Assembly: GCF_003046585.1 (NCBI RefSeq)
Contig: NZ_QAAE01000020.1
Location: 1-52,134, forward strand
Source of the DNA: Nitrosomonas aestuarii
Lineage (GTDB): Bacteria; Pseudomonadota; Gammaproteobacteria; Burkholderiales; Nitrosomonadaceae
DNA length: 52,134 bases
Reading direction: 5' to 3'
Part shown: positions 16,602-24,973 of the stretch, piece by piece
Numbering within the stretch: the stretch's first letter is position 1
Layout: each line of letters begins with the position of its first letter
Program-made: the position numbers and the translations under genes
Notes under the pieces: generated by a model
Databases searched by the model: none
What the model was told of the DNA's origin: nothing
What the model saw: the letters and a program-made list of their open reading frames with translations, nothing else

Positions 16602-18983
16602 CTACTTGATACATACAACTCTAACTTGATGAATATCAGTAATACCCTGCAGCACTTTCTCAATCCCATCCTGTTTTAATGTTCTCATGCCTTCGTCTAA
16701 TGCAGTTATCAGCATTTCCGCAACCCTTGCGTGTTCCTGGATATTCTTCTTCAAAACATCCGATGCGGTCAGCAATTCATGCAAACCAACACGACCACTA
16801 TAACCCGTTCCAGCACAATCATCACAACCAACCGATTTATACAAGGTAATCTGATTATTTTCATCGCCATATTGTTTTATCCAGTTGCTGCGTATTTCTG
16901 CTATGGCAGCTTCCGAATTATTTTTAAAACGATCAATATGCCTGAGTTCCTCACAATATTCTGTGAGTAGTGATTTAATCTCGCGCTCGCTGGCCACATG
17001 AGGTTCTTTACATTTGTTACATAAACGCTTGGCCAGGCGCTGCGCCAGAACCCCCAGTAGCGCATCAGCAAAATTAAACGGATCCATGCCCATATCCAAT
17101 AACCGTATTATCGATTCCGGTGCACTATTGGTATGCAATGTGGCAAATACCAGGTGACCGGTTAAAGACGCCTCGATGCCAATACTGGTGGTTTCCTTGT
17201 CACGCATCTCGCCCACCATGATGATATCGGGGTCTGCACGTAAAAAAGACTTCATCACAACAGGAAAGGTCAGTCCTGCTTTGACATTCATTTGCACTTG
17301 ACGTAACCCTTTCTGGGTAATTTCCACCGGGTCTTCCGCCGTCCATATTTTGGTTTCTGCACGATTAAGATGTTTCAAAATGGAGTGCAGTGTGGTAGTT
17401 TTACCTGAACCTGTCGGTCCGCAGACAAAAAACAGGCCGTAAGGCTTGCTGATAATATTTTTGAGCTCAGTCAGATTATGCGGCGTAAAACCCATCTTAT
17501 CGAGTGGAATAGGTTCTCCGGCAGCCAATATACGCATCACGACATCTTCCATTCCGCCCGCTGAAGGTATCGTCGCCACCCTAAGCTCGATATCCAGTGG
17601 CGCAAACTTTCTGAATTTTATTTTACCATCCTGCGGACGCCGTTTTTCTGAAATATCCAAATCGCACATGATCTTGATTCTCGTCACCAATGGATTACGA
17701 TAACTGGCTGGAATTTCGATATACGGCATCAGTGAGCCATCCTTGCGGAAGCGAATCTTGGTTCTTTCCTTACCCGGATAGGGTTCTACATGAATATCTG
17801 ACACGCCTTTTTTATAAGCGTCAATAATAATTTTATTTACCAGCTTGACGAGTTCATTATCCGATGCAGCAGAAGTTTCATCTATCTCTTGAACATCTTC
17901 TTCACCTGGATCTTCCAAATCTACCAGCATTTCATTAATGTTGCCGGAATCTAATTCGCCAGGATTACCGCCGTAAAATAGATTAACTGTCTGCTGGAAT
18001 TCGCGTTTAGTAGTCACCGTATAAATGACTTTATACTTGGGAAAGATGTTTTTAACAATACGAAGCGATCTGATACGCTCTGGATCAAGCGTCAACACCA
18101 CAAGACCATCTTTGCTATCATCAATCGGCAACCAGGCATTCGTCTCTATATAATCTCTTTTCAGATTGCGCAGCAATTCCATCGGTCTTATACGATCCGA
18201 CTTAAACGGCTCATATTTGACGTCAAAGAATGATGCCAATGCTTTACCAATCGAAGGGACAGCAATCTGAAATTCATCAATTAAAACATCTTCCAGATCA
18301 CACCCTTTTTTTCGCGCAGATCGTGTTGCCAACTCAAATTCAGCGGCAGATATAATGGCATCAAAAATCAGATAATCATATTTTGACTTGAGTAGTTTGA
18401 AAGATTTTTGCCGTTGTTTAAGCGCAATTGCCAGTGTCCGTGCAACCTCCGCTGCACCATCAACCACTACTGAAGAAAAAGCGTGGTCATTCTTATTGTT
18501 GATAACCTGCATTACGCCTACCAATGCGCTATCATCGACGCTCAATATCGGGGCCACCAGCATTTGCTTTGTTCGATAACCCGTACGCTTATCAACTTCC
18601 TGCAAGAAAGTCAGTTTTTCGTCATATTGAATTAACTCACGTTTATTGTAGACATCTTCGATATTTACAATTTCTTTTTTCAAACCCACAAAACCGGCAA
18701 TACTCCGTTCGTTTATCGGCAGTTTCAAATCCTGAAAAGAATCCAGGCCAGTTTTCACTCTGGAAGTCAGAAATGATTTGTCTTCACTCAAGGTATATAT
18801 CGTTAATCGATCTGCATTGAATAAACCACAGATATCCTTGCTGACCTCCAGCATAATTTCATCAATGTCACTGGTCGCATGAATCTTATTGGTTACTGTT
18901 TGCAAATTTTTAGAAAAATCGAGTCTATTGCTGATGTCAGAAGACTCTATACCGGTGGGTTTAACTACAATCGTAGTATTCAT
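16602..18983 (-). CDS. GspE/PilB-type ATPase with N-terminal GAF domain
   Basis: 793 residues. Residues about 25-190 form a GAF sensory domain (GLFNADRLTIYTL, then VAPILSVDDSALVGVMQVINN). Residues about 200-335 form a GspE/MshE-type N-terminal domain. Residues about 370-760 form the secretion ATPase: Walker A GPTGSGKTT at 522-530, Asp box (WTAEDPVEI), Walker B (ADPDIIMVGEMRD), His box (GHLVFATLHTN), and two CxxC pairs (CNKC, CDDC) of a zinc subdomain. GGAG precedes the ATG. Such ATPases power type IV pili or type II secretion, but no other pilus or secretion gene is nearby. The GAF domain suggests control by a small ligand. Confidence 0.85.
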   Translation of the reverse strand: MNTTIVVKPTGIESSDISNRLDFSKNLQTVTNKIHATSDIDEIMLEVSKDICGLFNADRLTIYTLSEDKSFLTSRVKTGLDSFQDLKLPINERSIAGFVGLKKEIVNIEDVYNKRELIQYDEKLTFLQEVDKRTGYRTKQMLVAPILSVDDSALVGVMQVINNKNDHAFSSVVVDGAAEVARTLAIALKQRQKSFKLLKSKYDYLIFDAIISAAEFELATRSARKKGCDLEDVLIDEFQIAVPSIGKALASFFDVKYEPFKSDRIRPMELLRNLKRDYIETNAWLPIDDSKDGLVVLTLDPERIRSLRIVKNIFPKYKVIYTVTTKREFQQTVNLFYGGNPGELDSGNINEMLVDLEDPGEEDVQEIDETSAASDNELVKLVNKIIIDAYKKGVSDIHVEPYPGKERTKIRFRKDGSLMPYIEIPASYRNPLVTRIKIMCDLDISEKRRPQDGKIKFRKFAPLDIELRVATIPSAGGMEDVVMRILAAGEPIPLDKMGFTPHNLTELKNIISKPYGLFFVCGPTGSGKTTTLHSILKHLNRAETKIWTAEDPVEITQKGLRQVQMNVKAGLTFPVVMKSFLRADPDIIMVGEMRDKETTSIGIEASLTGHLVFATLHTNSAPESIIRLLDMGMDPFNFADALLGVLAQRLAKRLCNKCKEPHVASEREIKSLLTEYCEELRHIDRFKNNSEAAIAEIRSNWIKQYGDENNQITLYKSVGCDDCAGTGYSGRVGLHELLTASDVLKKNIQEHARVAEMLITALDEGMRTLKQDGIEKVLQGITDIHQVRVVCIK

Positions 18984-19004
18984 TCAAAACTTCTCCAAGA
19001 CATT

Positions 19005-19769
19005 CTAGAATTCGAATATCTGATTCTTCAATAGCCGACTGGGTTTGAATTTCCCTGCGCAGGCTAAAATTTCCCGCATCGTCAGTTCATCTTCTCCTTG
19101 CTTCAAATGCGTGATATATATTTCAGCTTTCGATGTTAGTTTTTCCAGTTCAGCACATAACAAACTGGGACAAAGATGCTTTGATCTTATCGCAATATCC
19201 CTTCTCTTTTCACTAAAGGCTGCTTCTATAATCAAATATTCCAGGTTTTCAATTGTGTTTACGACAGACCATAACGCATCATTAGTCGTTGTATCTCCTG
19301 TAAACACCAGACTTGCATTACCCGAATCAAGCTGATAACCAACTGACGGCACGACATGATTAGCGGGTAATGGTATTATTTTTCTTCCATTCAGTTCTGT
19401 TACCGTTCCTTGCGAAATCACCTCATAACGCATGTACGGATTTTTCGTGTCAGGAATTTTTGTAAAATCCGGCCAAATATGCCAGTTAAACAAATGTTGT
19501 CGTAAAATTTTAAGCGTAGCCTGAGTCGCATAAACCGTCACAGGTTTCTGGCGTATAAAACCAACAGTATCCACCAGGAAAGGAATGTATACGATGTGGT
19601 CCAGATGAGAATGTGTCACAAAAATATGATCAATTTGAATCAACTCATCCAATGTCAAATTACCCACGCCGGTTCCCGCATCAATCAAGATATCTGAATC
19701 AACTAACATTGATGTTGTATCGGAATCACTGCCGATGCCACCGCTACAGCCTAATATCCTGAGCTTCAC
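19005..19769 (-). CDS. Metallo-beta-lactamase-fold hydrolase (cyclic-nucleotide phosphodiesterase/RNase Z-like)
   Basis: About 254 residues. Metal-site motifs of the metallo-beta-lactamase fold are present: THSHLDHI, HVVPSVGY, FTGDTTTND and a late ITHLKQG. The family with this spacing includes class II cyclic-nucleotide phosphodiesterases and RNase Z-like enzymes. An opening like KLRILGCSGGIG fits. I prefer the GTG at 19769, with GGGG six bases upstream, over a TTG at 19781. It sits 21 bases before the GAF-ATPase gene and 21 bases after a universal stress gene, so they are probably one operon. A cyclic-nucleotide enzyme beside a GAF-domain ATPase is suggestive but unproven. Confidence 0.75.
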   Translation of the reverse strand: MKLRILGCSGGIGSDSDTTSMLVDSDILIDAGTGVGNLTLDELIQIDHIFVTHSHLDHIVYIPFLVDTVGFIRQKPVTVYATQATLKILRQHLFNWHIWPDFTKIPDTKNPYMRYEVISQGTVTELNGRKIIPLPANHVVPSVGYQLDSGNASLVFTGDTTTNDALWSVVNTIENLEYLIIEAAFSEKRRDIAIRSKHLCPSLLCAELEKLTSKAEIYITHLKQGEDELTMREILACAGKFKPSRLLKNQIFEF

Positions 19770-19790
19770 ATTTCGCCCCAAATTTACTTG

Positions 19791-20216
19791 CTATTTAACA
19801 AGTAACACAGGTATTGACGACAACTGCATCACTTTATTAACCACCGAGCCCAGCAGCAGATTTTTGATGACACCATGGCCGCGCGCGCTAATGACTATTA
19901 AGTCACATTGTTGGGCTGTTGCAAATCGCTCAATCATATCCGCCGGATCACCCAGCGTGATATGACAGTGATATGTAATTTTCGCCTGCTCGAATAGTTC
20001 GCATGCATTCTGCAGGCACTTCATGCCCTCTTCCTGGTGATATTGCTTGATATCACTTTGATTAATGAATAAAGAAACATTTCCATCCAGTGGAAATTGA
20101 ACATTCAGCAAATGAACTTCCGGTATTTCTTTATACCAGCTCGTCATTTCAACCGTTTTTCTGACTGCTTTACTAGAACGCTCAGAGCCATCAATGGGCA
20201 ATAAAATTTTCAGCAT
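19791..20216 (-). CDS. Universal stress protein (UspA family)
   Basis: 141 residues with the UspA fold: LLPIDGSERSSKAV at the start and the ATP-binding motif GxxGxG(9)G(S/T) in SARGHGVIKNLLLGSV followed by PVLLVK at the end. That motif places it in the ATP-binding class. The start has AGGA nine bases upstream. It lies in a run of minus-strand genes with small gaps. A second, different UspA protein is encoded at 34804-35211 beside the carbon-uptake locus. Confidence 0.9.
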   Translation of the reverse strand: MLKILLPIDGSERSSKAVRKTVEMTSWYKEIPEVHLLNVQFPLDGNVSLFINQSDIKQYHQEEGMKCLQNACELFEQAKITYHCHITLGDPADMIERFATAQQCDLIVISARGHGVIKNLLLGSVVNKVMQLSSIPVLLVK

Positions 20217-20254
20217 TTTTCAATTCCTCGGTTATATTTGAGCAATCAATTCAA

Positions 20255-20980
20255 CTAACGCGTTTGCTTCTCATCATCAACGAGATCAACAACTGGCGCC
20301 ATTCTCGCTTGAGCGCGGGATGCCAGTCTCTTGCCGATCATCACTACCATAAATGCGGCCAATACAGGCATTAACCACTGCAAATAAATAGCATTTTGTA
20401 TTACCCACTCCCTTGTGACTTCATCAGTTACGGCCATATCTCCGGCAATCCAACCCAGCAGCCCTGCACCGATAACAATTGTTATCGGATAACGATCCAT
20501 GAGTTTCATAACCAGTTTGCTACCCCATACAATAATAGGTACGCTAAAAGCTAATCCAAAAATAACCAGACCCATACTGTCCTTGGCGGCCCCGGCAATA
20601 GCAATCACATTATCCAGACTCATTACAGCATCTGCGATAATAATAGTTTTAATCGCCCCGACCAATGTCGTGCTGGCTGCAACCTCATGCCCGTCACCGA
20701 CTGGCTCCGGCTGCAACAACTTGATGCCAATCCACACCAATAAACATGCGCCGACAATTTTCAAATAAGGCACGGCCAGCAGGCTCAGTGCAAAAAAGAT
20801 AAGAATGACACGCAATGCAATAGCGCCAAAAACACCCCAGAAAATACCGAGATTACGTTGTTTTTCTGGTAAGCGGCGGCAAGCCAGTGCGATAACAACG
20901 GCATTATCTCCACCCAATACGATATCAATCGCAATAATTTGTACAACCGCTATCCAAAACTGCGGACTGTCAAAGCCCAT
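20255..20980 (-). CDS. TerC-family integral membrane protein
   Basis: 241 residues with about seven hydrophobic segments. The two TerC signature elements are present: IDIVLGGDNAVVIALA near residue 20 and IADAVMSLDNVIAIAGAA near residue 120, whose acidic residues lie inside the membrane. Some members of the family (for example MeeY/MeeF in Bacillus and Alx) export manganese, often to metallate secreted enzymes. Here the metal is inferred. The ribosome site is GAGG. Gene neighbours are a universal stress protein and a patatin on the same strand. Confidence 0.85.
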   Translation of the reverse strand: MGFDSPQFWIAVVQIIAIDIVLGGDNAVVIALACRRLPEKQRNLGIFWGVFGAIALRVILIFFALSLLAVPYLKIVGACLLVWIGIKLLQPEPVGDGHEVAASTTLVGAIKTIIIADAVMSLDNVIAIAGAAKDSMGLVIFGLAFSVPIIVWGSKLVMKLMDRYPITIVIGAGLLGWIAGDMAVTDEVTREWVIQNAIYLQWLMPVLAAFMVVMIGKRLASRAQARMAPVVDLVDDEKQTR

Positions 20981-21050
20981 TTAATATTTACCTCTTATCA
21001 TTATTCGAAAATAAAAAAACATGATTTGCGCTTTGCTTTATTAGTCCCAA

Positions 21051-22217
21051 TCAACTATTGATAAACTGCAAAATTTTTTCCTTTTGCTGTAGCGTATCAT
21101 TATGACCCAATTCAATCAGTGCCTGACAAAATGGCGCTTCAAACAATACATAACTTAACAATGTCGAACCGTTTGGGCTCATCGCACCGACCGCCTTGTA
21201 GAGATAACGCATTGTCAAAGGCAATGATTTCGCATACTGCTGTGCAATCTCGTTAATTTCCACACTTGGCGAAATCATCATAGATTCAACAGGGCGCAAT
21301 AAGATATTTTTCTCTTGCCGCGTCTCTGGCGGTATCAGCTTCAATGTTTCATTAATCCGCCGCAAACGTTCAAGATCCACATCCAGACTATCGACAAAAA
21401 TGCTATTCATAGCATGCCCGGCGATTTGCGCAAAAGAAGGCGGATTGGATGCACTAACGCGCCCAGGTAAATCGTCAGTTTCTTTATGCATCCCAAGAAT
21501 CAGCACTTTATCCGCACCCAAATGAAGCGCGGGACTAATAGGGGTCATTTGACGCATTGAACCATCGCCAAAAAACTCACGATGTAATTTGACAGGTGGA
21601 AAAAAAAATGGGATCGCTGAAGAAGCCATCAGATGTTTTACGTCAATATGCGTAGTAACGCCAACACGTTGCGCACGTTTCCACGGCGCTATTCCTTTTG
21701 CAGCCTGATAGAACGTTACAGATTGACTGGAAGTATAGCCCCATGCAGTTATGCCCAACGCATGTAATGATCCGGAGCGGATACAATGATGCAACATCCG
21801 AAAAGGAATCTTCCGGAATAATAACGATTCCAGTGGCGCATTATCTAACAAAGAAATTGCTCTATGGCGACCATACTCCTGCGAAAACAACGATATTAAA
21901 CAACGAAAACTGTTTTTCAATACGCCCAGGCAATCTGAGCGATACACTTGGCCTACATGAAAGTTGGCCCATACGTCCTCCAGCTGACGTACACCTGCTT
22001 GAAAATCATTCGCAGCGACAGCCAGACTGGCAGCGTTGATCGCACCCGCCGATGTACCACAAATAACGGGAAAGGGATTGCTGGCACCGTCGGGCAACAT
22101 TTGAGCTATTGCACGTAAGACACCCACCTGGTACGCTGCGCGTGCGCCGCCACCCGTCAAAACCAGTCCGACTTTAGGCTTATCATTTTTTGATTTTAGT
22201 TTAACTGTTCTTGACAA
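21051..22217 (-). CDS. Patatin-like phospholipase (RssA-type)
   Basis: 388 residues. It has the glycine-rich oxyanion loop TGGGARAAYQVG (21-32), nucleophile Ser56 in GTSAG and the catalytic Asp in FFGDGSMRQ, which together form the patatin Ser-Asp dyad. It likely hydrolyses phospholipids or acylglycerols at the cytoplasmic membrane. The frame begins at a TTG (22217) with AAGG nine bases upstream, only four bases after the stop of the small upstream gene, so the two are translationally coupled. The C-terminal third is typical of the longer bacterial DUF3336-free patatins. Confidence 0.85.
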   Translation of the reverse strand: MSRTVKLKSKNDKPKVGLVLTGGGARAAYQVGVLRAIAQMLPDGASNPFPVICGTSAGAINAASLAVAANDFQAGVRQLEDVWANFHVGQVYRSDCLGVLKNSFRCLISLFSQEYGRHRAISLLDNAPLESLLFRKIPFRMLHHCIRSGSLHALGITAWGYTSSQSVTFYQAAKGIAPWKRAQRVGVTTHIDVKHLMASSAIPFFFPPVKLHREFFGDGSMRQMTPISPALHLGADKVLILGMHKETDDLPGRVSASNPPSFAQIAGHAMNSIFVDSLDVDLERLRRINETLKLIPPETRQEKNILLRPVESMMISPSVEINEIAQQYAKSLPLTMRYLYKAVGAMSPNGSTLLSYVLFEAPFCQALIELGHNDTLQQKEKILQFINS

Positions 22218-22221
22218 CGAA

Positions 22222-22461
22222 TTATGCCTTTACTTTTTCCAGTGCATCCTGCAGCGTATCCTCATTCAACTGATTTAAAGATTTAGATAACACCCTAGCT
22301 GTTTCACAGGCCTCTTTTGGTAATTTTCTGCTATCCAGGCAGACGACAAATCTTGCCGCGGCACCAACTGTATTCAGCAAACTCTGGCGCTCAACCATCA
22401 ACATCTCGATTTCAGTGCGCAACATGGATACTTCCTGTTTTTTTAAAATTGTATGATGCAT
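22222..22461 (-). CDS. Small helical protein of unknown function
   Basis: 79 residues with no signal or membrane segment. Two helices are likely: EIEMLMVERQSLLNTVGAAARF and a C-terminal stretch rich in Leu, Glu and Lys. AAGG eight bases before the ATG supports translation, and the stop is four bases before the patatin start. I do not recognise a family. Coupling suggests it acts with or regulates the patatin. Confidence 0.65.
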   Translation of the reverse strand: MHHTILKKQEVSMLRTEIEMLMVERQSLLNTVGAAARFVVCLDSRKLPKEACETARVLSKSLNQLNEDTLQDALEKVKA

Positions 22462-22602
22462 GATATTACCTTTAAATTGTAGATACAGTTAAAATATATG
22501 AATGAATATACCAGAACCCTAGATCAGACATATTTCGAACTCAGTGCTATTTATCACCTTTTTCTCTCAATTTTCAAACAAACTACGCTGACATTTAACA
22601 CT

Positions 22603-23574
22603 ATGCAAACTGACACTTCTTTCAAATTATTTCCCAGGATTGAACCCTATCAATCTGGAATGCTGCCTGTCGACTCCATCCATACGATCTACTGGGAGCA
22701 ATCAGGTAACCCCGCAGGTATTCCGGTTGTTTTTTTACATGGCGGACCGGGGGCAGGTTCAACACCGACCCATCGTCGTTTTTTTGACCCGTCCTGTTAC
22801 AGGATTATCATTTTTGACCAGCGTGGGGCTGGGCGATCAACGCCATTAGGTGAATTGCGTGATAATACAACCCCGCTTCTGATAAGCGATCTCGAACAAT
22901 TAAGGCAACAACTCGAAATTGAAAAATGGTTAATATTCGGTGGCTCCTGGGGCAGTACACTGGGCCTTGCATATGGCGAAGCACATCCGGATCGCTGCCT
23001 TGGATTTATTTTGCGCGGAATCTTTCTATGCCGTAAAAAAGAAATCGATTGGTTTCTTTATGGATTACAAATTTTCTTTCCGGAGGCATGGCAGAAATTT
23101 ATTGAAGCACTTGACGCCACAGAACGAAATGATATTTTAGCAGCGTATTATCAACGAATAAAGAACGTTGATCCGGCTATACATATGCCCGCTGCACGTA
23201 GCTGGAGCATTTATGAGGGCACTTGTTCAACGCTTCTGCCAAGCCCCGAAACAGTCAATTATTTTTCGGACGATACGGTTGCTTTGGGTTTGGCGCGCAT
23301 GGAAACGCATTATTTTAGTCATGACATATTTCTGCCAGAAAACGCATTACTGGATAATGTTCAAAAACTGCACGGTATTCCAGCTACGATTGTGCAGGGC
23401 CGTTATGACGCTGTCTGCCCGATTATCAGCGCGGACGATTTACATCGAGCGTGGCCGCAAGCTGAATATATCATTATAGATGACGCAGGTCACTCGGTCT
23501 GGGAACCCGGAATTTTATCCGCACTGATTAAAACAACTGAAGAATACAAACAAAGACTTGCGCCATCATTCTAG
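22603..23574 (+). CDS. pip: Proline iminopeptidase (peptidase family S33)
   Basis: 323 residues from the ATG of MQTDTSFK. The typical opening of this enzyme follows (IEPYQSGMLPVDSIHTIYWEQSGNP). It also has the oxyanion loop HGGPGAG, nucleophile Ser115 in GGSWGS, Asp in GRYDAVCP and His in DAGHSVWE. It removes N-terminal proline from peptides in the cytoplasm. The frame could start 35 codons earlier (22498), but those residues are not typical. It is one of few plus-strand genes here and converges with the carbon locus. Confidence 0.9.
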   Translation: MQTDTSFKLFPRIEPYQSGMLPVDSIHTIYWEQSGNPAGIPVVFLHGGPGAGSTPTHRRFFDPSCYRIIIFDQRGAGRSTPLGELRDNTTPLLISDLEQLRQQLEIEKWLIFGGSWGSTLGLAYGEAHPDRCLGFILRGIFLCRKKEIDWFLYGLQIFFPEAWQKFIEALDATERNDILAAYYQRIKNVDPAIHMPAARSWSIYEGTCSTLLPSPETVNYFSDDTVALGLARMETHYFSHDIFLPENALLDNVQKLHGIPATIVQGRYDAVCPIISADDLHRAWPQAEYIIIDDAGHSVWEPGILSALIKTTEEYKQRLAPSF

Positions 23575-23785
23575 CATCTCGTTAACTGAGAAATAATATG
23601 TTCAGTTAGTTTCTGGGCGTAACTGGCGCGGCAGTCTTCTTGCCTAAGACCACCCCAGTGCCTTCACCGCTGTGACTTATGACGCAATATTCTGTGCACG
23701 CTTTTTACGCGTCATTATCCAGTCGATAAAGACTAATCAATTGGCGTCTTTGACTACGACAATTCCAGAAAACCGTTGTAAGAAC

Positions 23786-23850
23786 TTACAAAAATCCCAA
23801 AAAGACAGACTAGCAAATTGTTAGCATTGATCATTAAGGGATTTTTGTAA
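23786..23850. terminator. Long-armed inverted repeat between convergent genes
   Basis: TTACAAAAATCCC (23786-23798) and GGGATTTTTGTAA (23838-23850) are perfect 13-base arms around a 39-base spacer. The element lies 22 bases after the minus-strand gene stop, and each arm ends in a T-rich run on one strand, so it probably works as a bidirectional terminator. The remaining bases from 23575 show only a 7-base dyad near 23583-23608. Confidence 0.5.
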
Positions 23851-23871
23851 TTAAATTGTCCGGAAAAGCCA

Positions 23872-24945
23872 TTATGCAATTTTTTTCTTTTTAGCGGGCG
23901 CAGCATCCAGCCTTTCAATTACTTCAAACTTTCGTGTATCCATATCAGTAAAGCCTGTGAGTATTTGCAGGTGCGGCAAAAGATCAGGCACTTTATCCTT
24001 GATGATATTCTGTGCAAAGCCACTGAGAAACAATGCTTTCTCCCTAGCCAGATGATATTCTGGCCCTGCCTCGTCACGAAATGCTGCTGACGTCAACAAA
24101 ACAATCCCATTGGGATCTACACGGCCATCATCGATATTACCCTTAAGGAGTTTTGCAGCTGTTTCAATTGCTACTGACAAATTTGGATCGAAGGGTCCGA
24201 CAATAAAGGCGGTATTAATTGCATGCAACCAGTCAAAACCACGCCCAACACCTAAAACCCATTCTTTATGTTCAGCATCGGCAATAGGTCTGTTAGACGC
24301 ACGAATCTCCGCAATATGTCTGATATTTCCACGTACTAATGGAATCATATCGCGCACAATTCGCTCTGGCATGGTTGGATACAAGGAAGAGAGTAATTCC
24401 TCCAGTTCTATTTGTGAAGATTGTTTGATTTTAGCCAGATCGACTACGGTGTCATCATCTTCACCGTGTAAAATCAGTGCATCAAGATCCGTTTCAATTC
24501 CACAGACAATAGGCATTACTGCACCCTTCCCATAAACACCTATAAATTGATTCTTTAATTTAATTGCGGCATCTCTGGCTGAGTTCGTCTCATAATTGTA
24601 TCCTCTGCATCCACGGTGCGTATCTCCACGTGCATAGTGATACGTTACAAAAACCAGACAATGCCTGCCACGACCGATTGAATACTGCACCCATTGATCA
24701 ATGATGTTCTGAAAAAATGGCCAACCCAGATCAAATTTACCCCCCAAGTTTCGAAAGGGTTGAATAATTCCGAGTGCAGTCTGTGTCATCACAGGCAAGT
24801 GTAGTCTGCCATCCATACACTTGAGCGCAGCTATCTCAGTGGGATGCTCGCCTCTGTATCTTCGGCGTTCGGATGACAGGTCCATGAAAGCCTGCGAATG
24901 GCGGGCATTCAAATCAAGTAAGTAGTCTATACCGGTATTATGCAT
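23872..24945 (-). CDS. Beta-carbonic-anhydrase-like protein of the DAB locus
   Basis: 357 residues from the ATG at 24945; a TTG at 24960 would add five. It carries the two metal motifs of beta-carbonic anhydrases: CxDxR as CMDGR (Cys43, Asp45, Arg47) and HxxC as HRGC (His110, Cys113). The remainder is unlike classic beta enzymes. The closest type I can suggest is the LCIB-like or carboxysome-shell-like branch, without certainty. It lies 28 bases (13 from the TTG) after the last NuoM-like gene, as the final gene of the carbon locus. It might convert CO2 and bicarbonate, or assist DabA. The C-terminus ends in a Lys-rich tail (AAPAKKKKIA). Confidence 0.65.
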   Translation of the reverse strand: MHNTGIDYLLDLNARHSQAFMDLSSERRRYRGEHPTEIAALKCMDGRLHLPVMTQTALGIIQPFRNLGGKFDLGWPFFQNIIDQWVQYSIGRGRHCLVFVTYHYARGDTHRGCRGYNYETNSARDAAIKLKNQFIGVYGKGAVMPIVCGIETDLDALILHGEDDDTVVDLAKIKQSSQIELEELLSSLYPTMPERIVRDMIPLVRGNIRHIAEIRASNRPIADAEHKEWVLGVGRGFDWLHAINTAFIVGPFDPNLSVAIETAAKLLKGNIDDGRVDPNGIVLLTSAAFRDEAGPEYHLAREKALFLSGFAQNIIKDKVPDLLPHLQILTGFTDMDTRKFEVIERLDAAPAKKKKIA

Positions 24946-24973
24946 AATAGTTATATCCAAATTATTAGAAATT

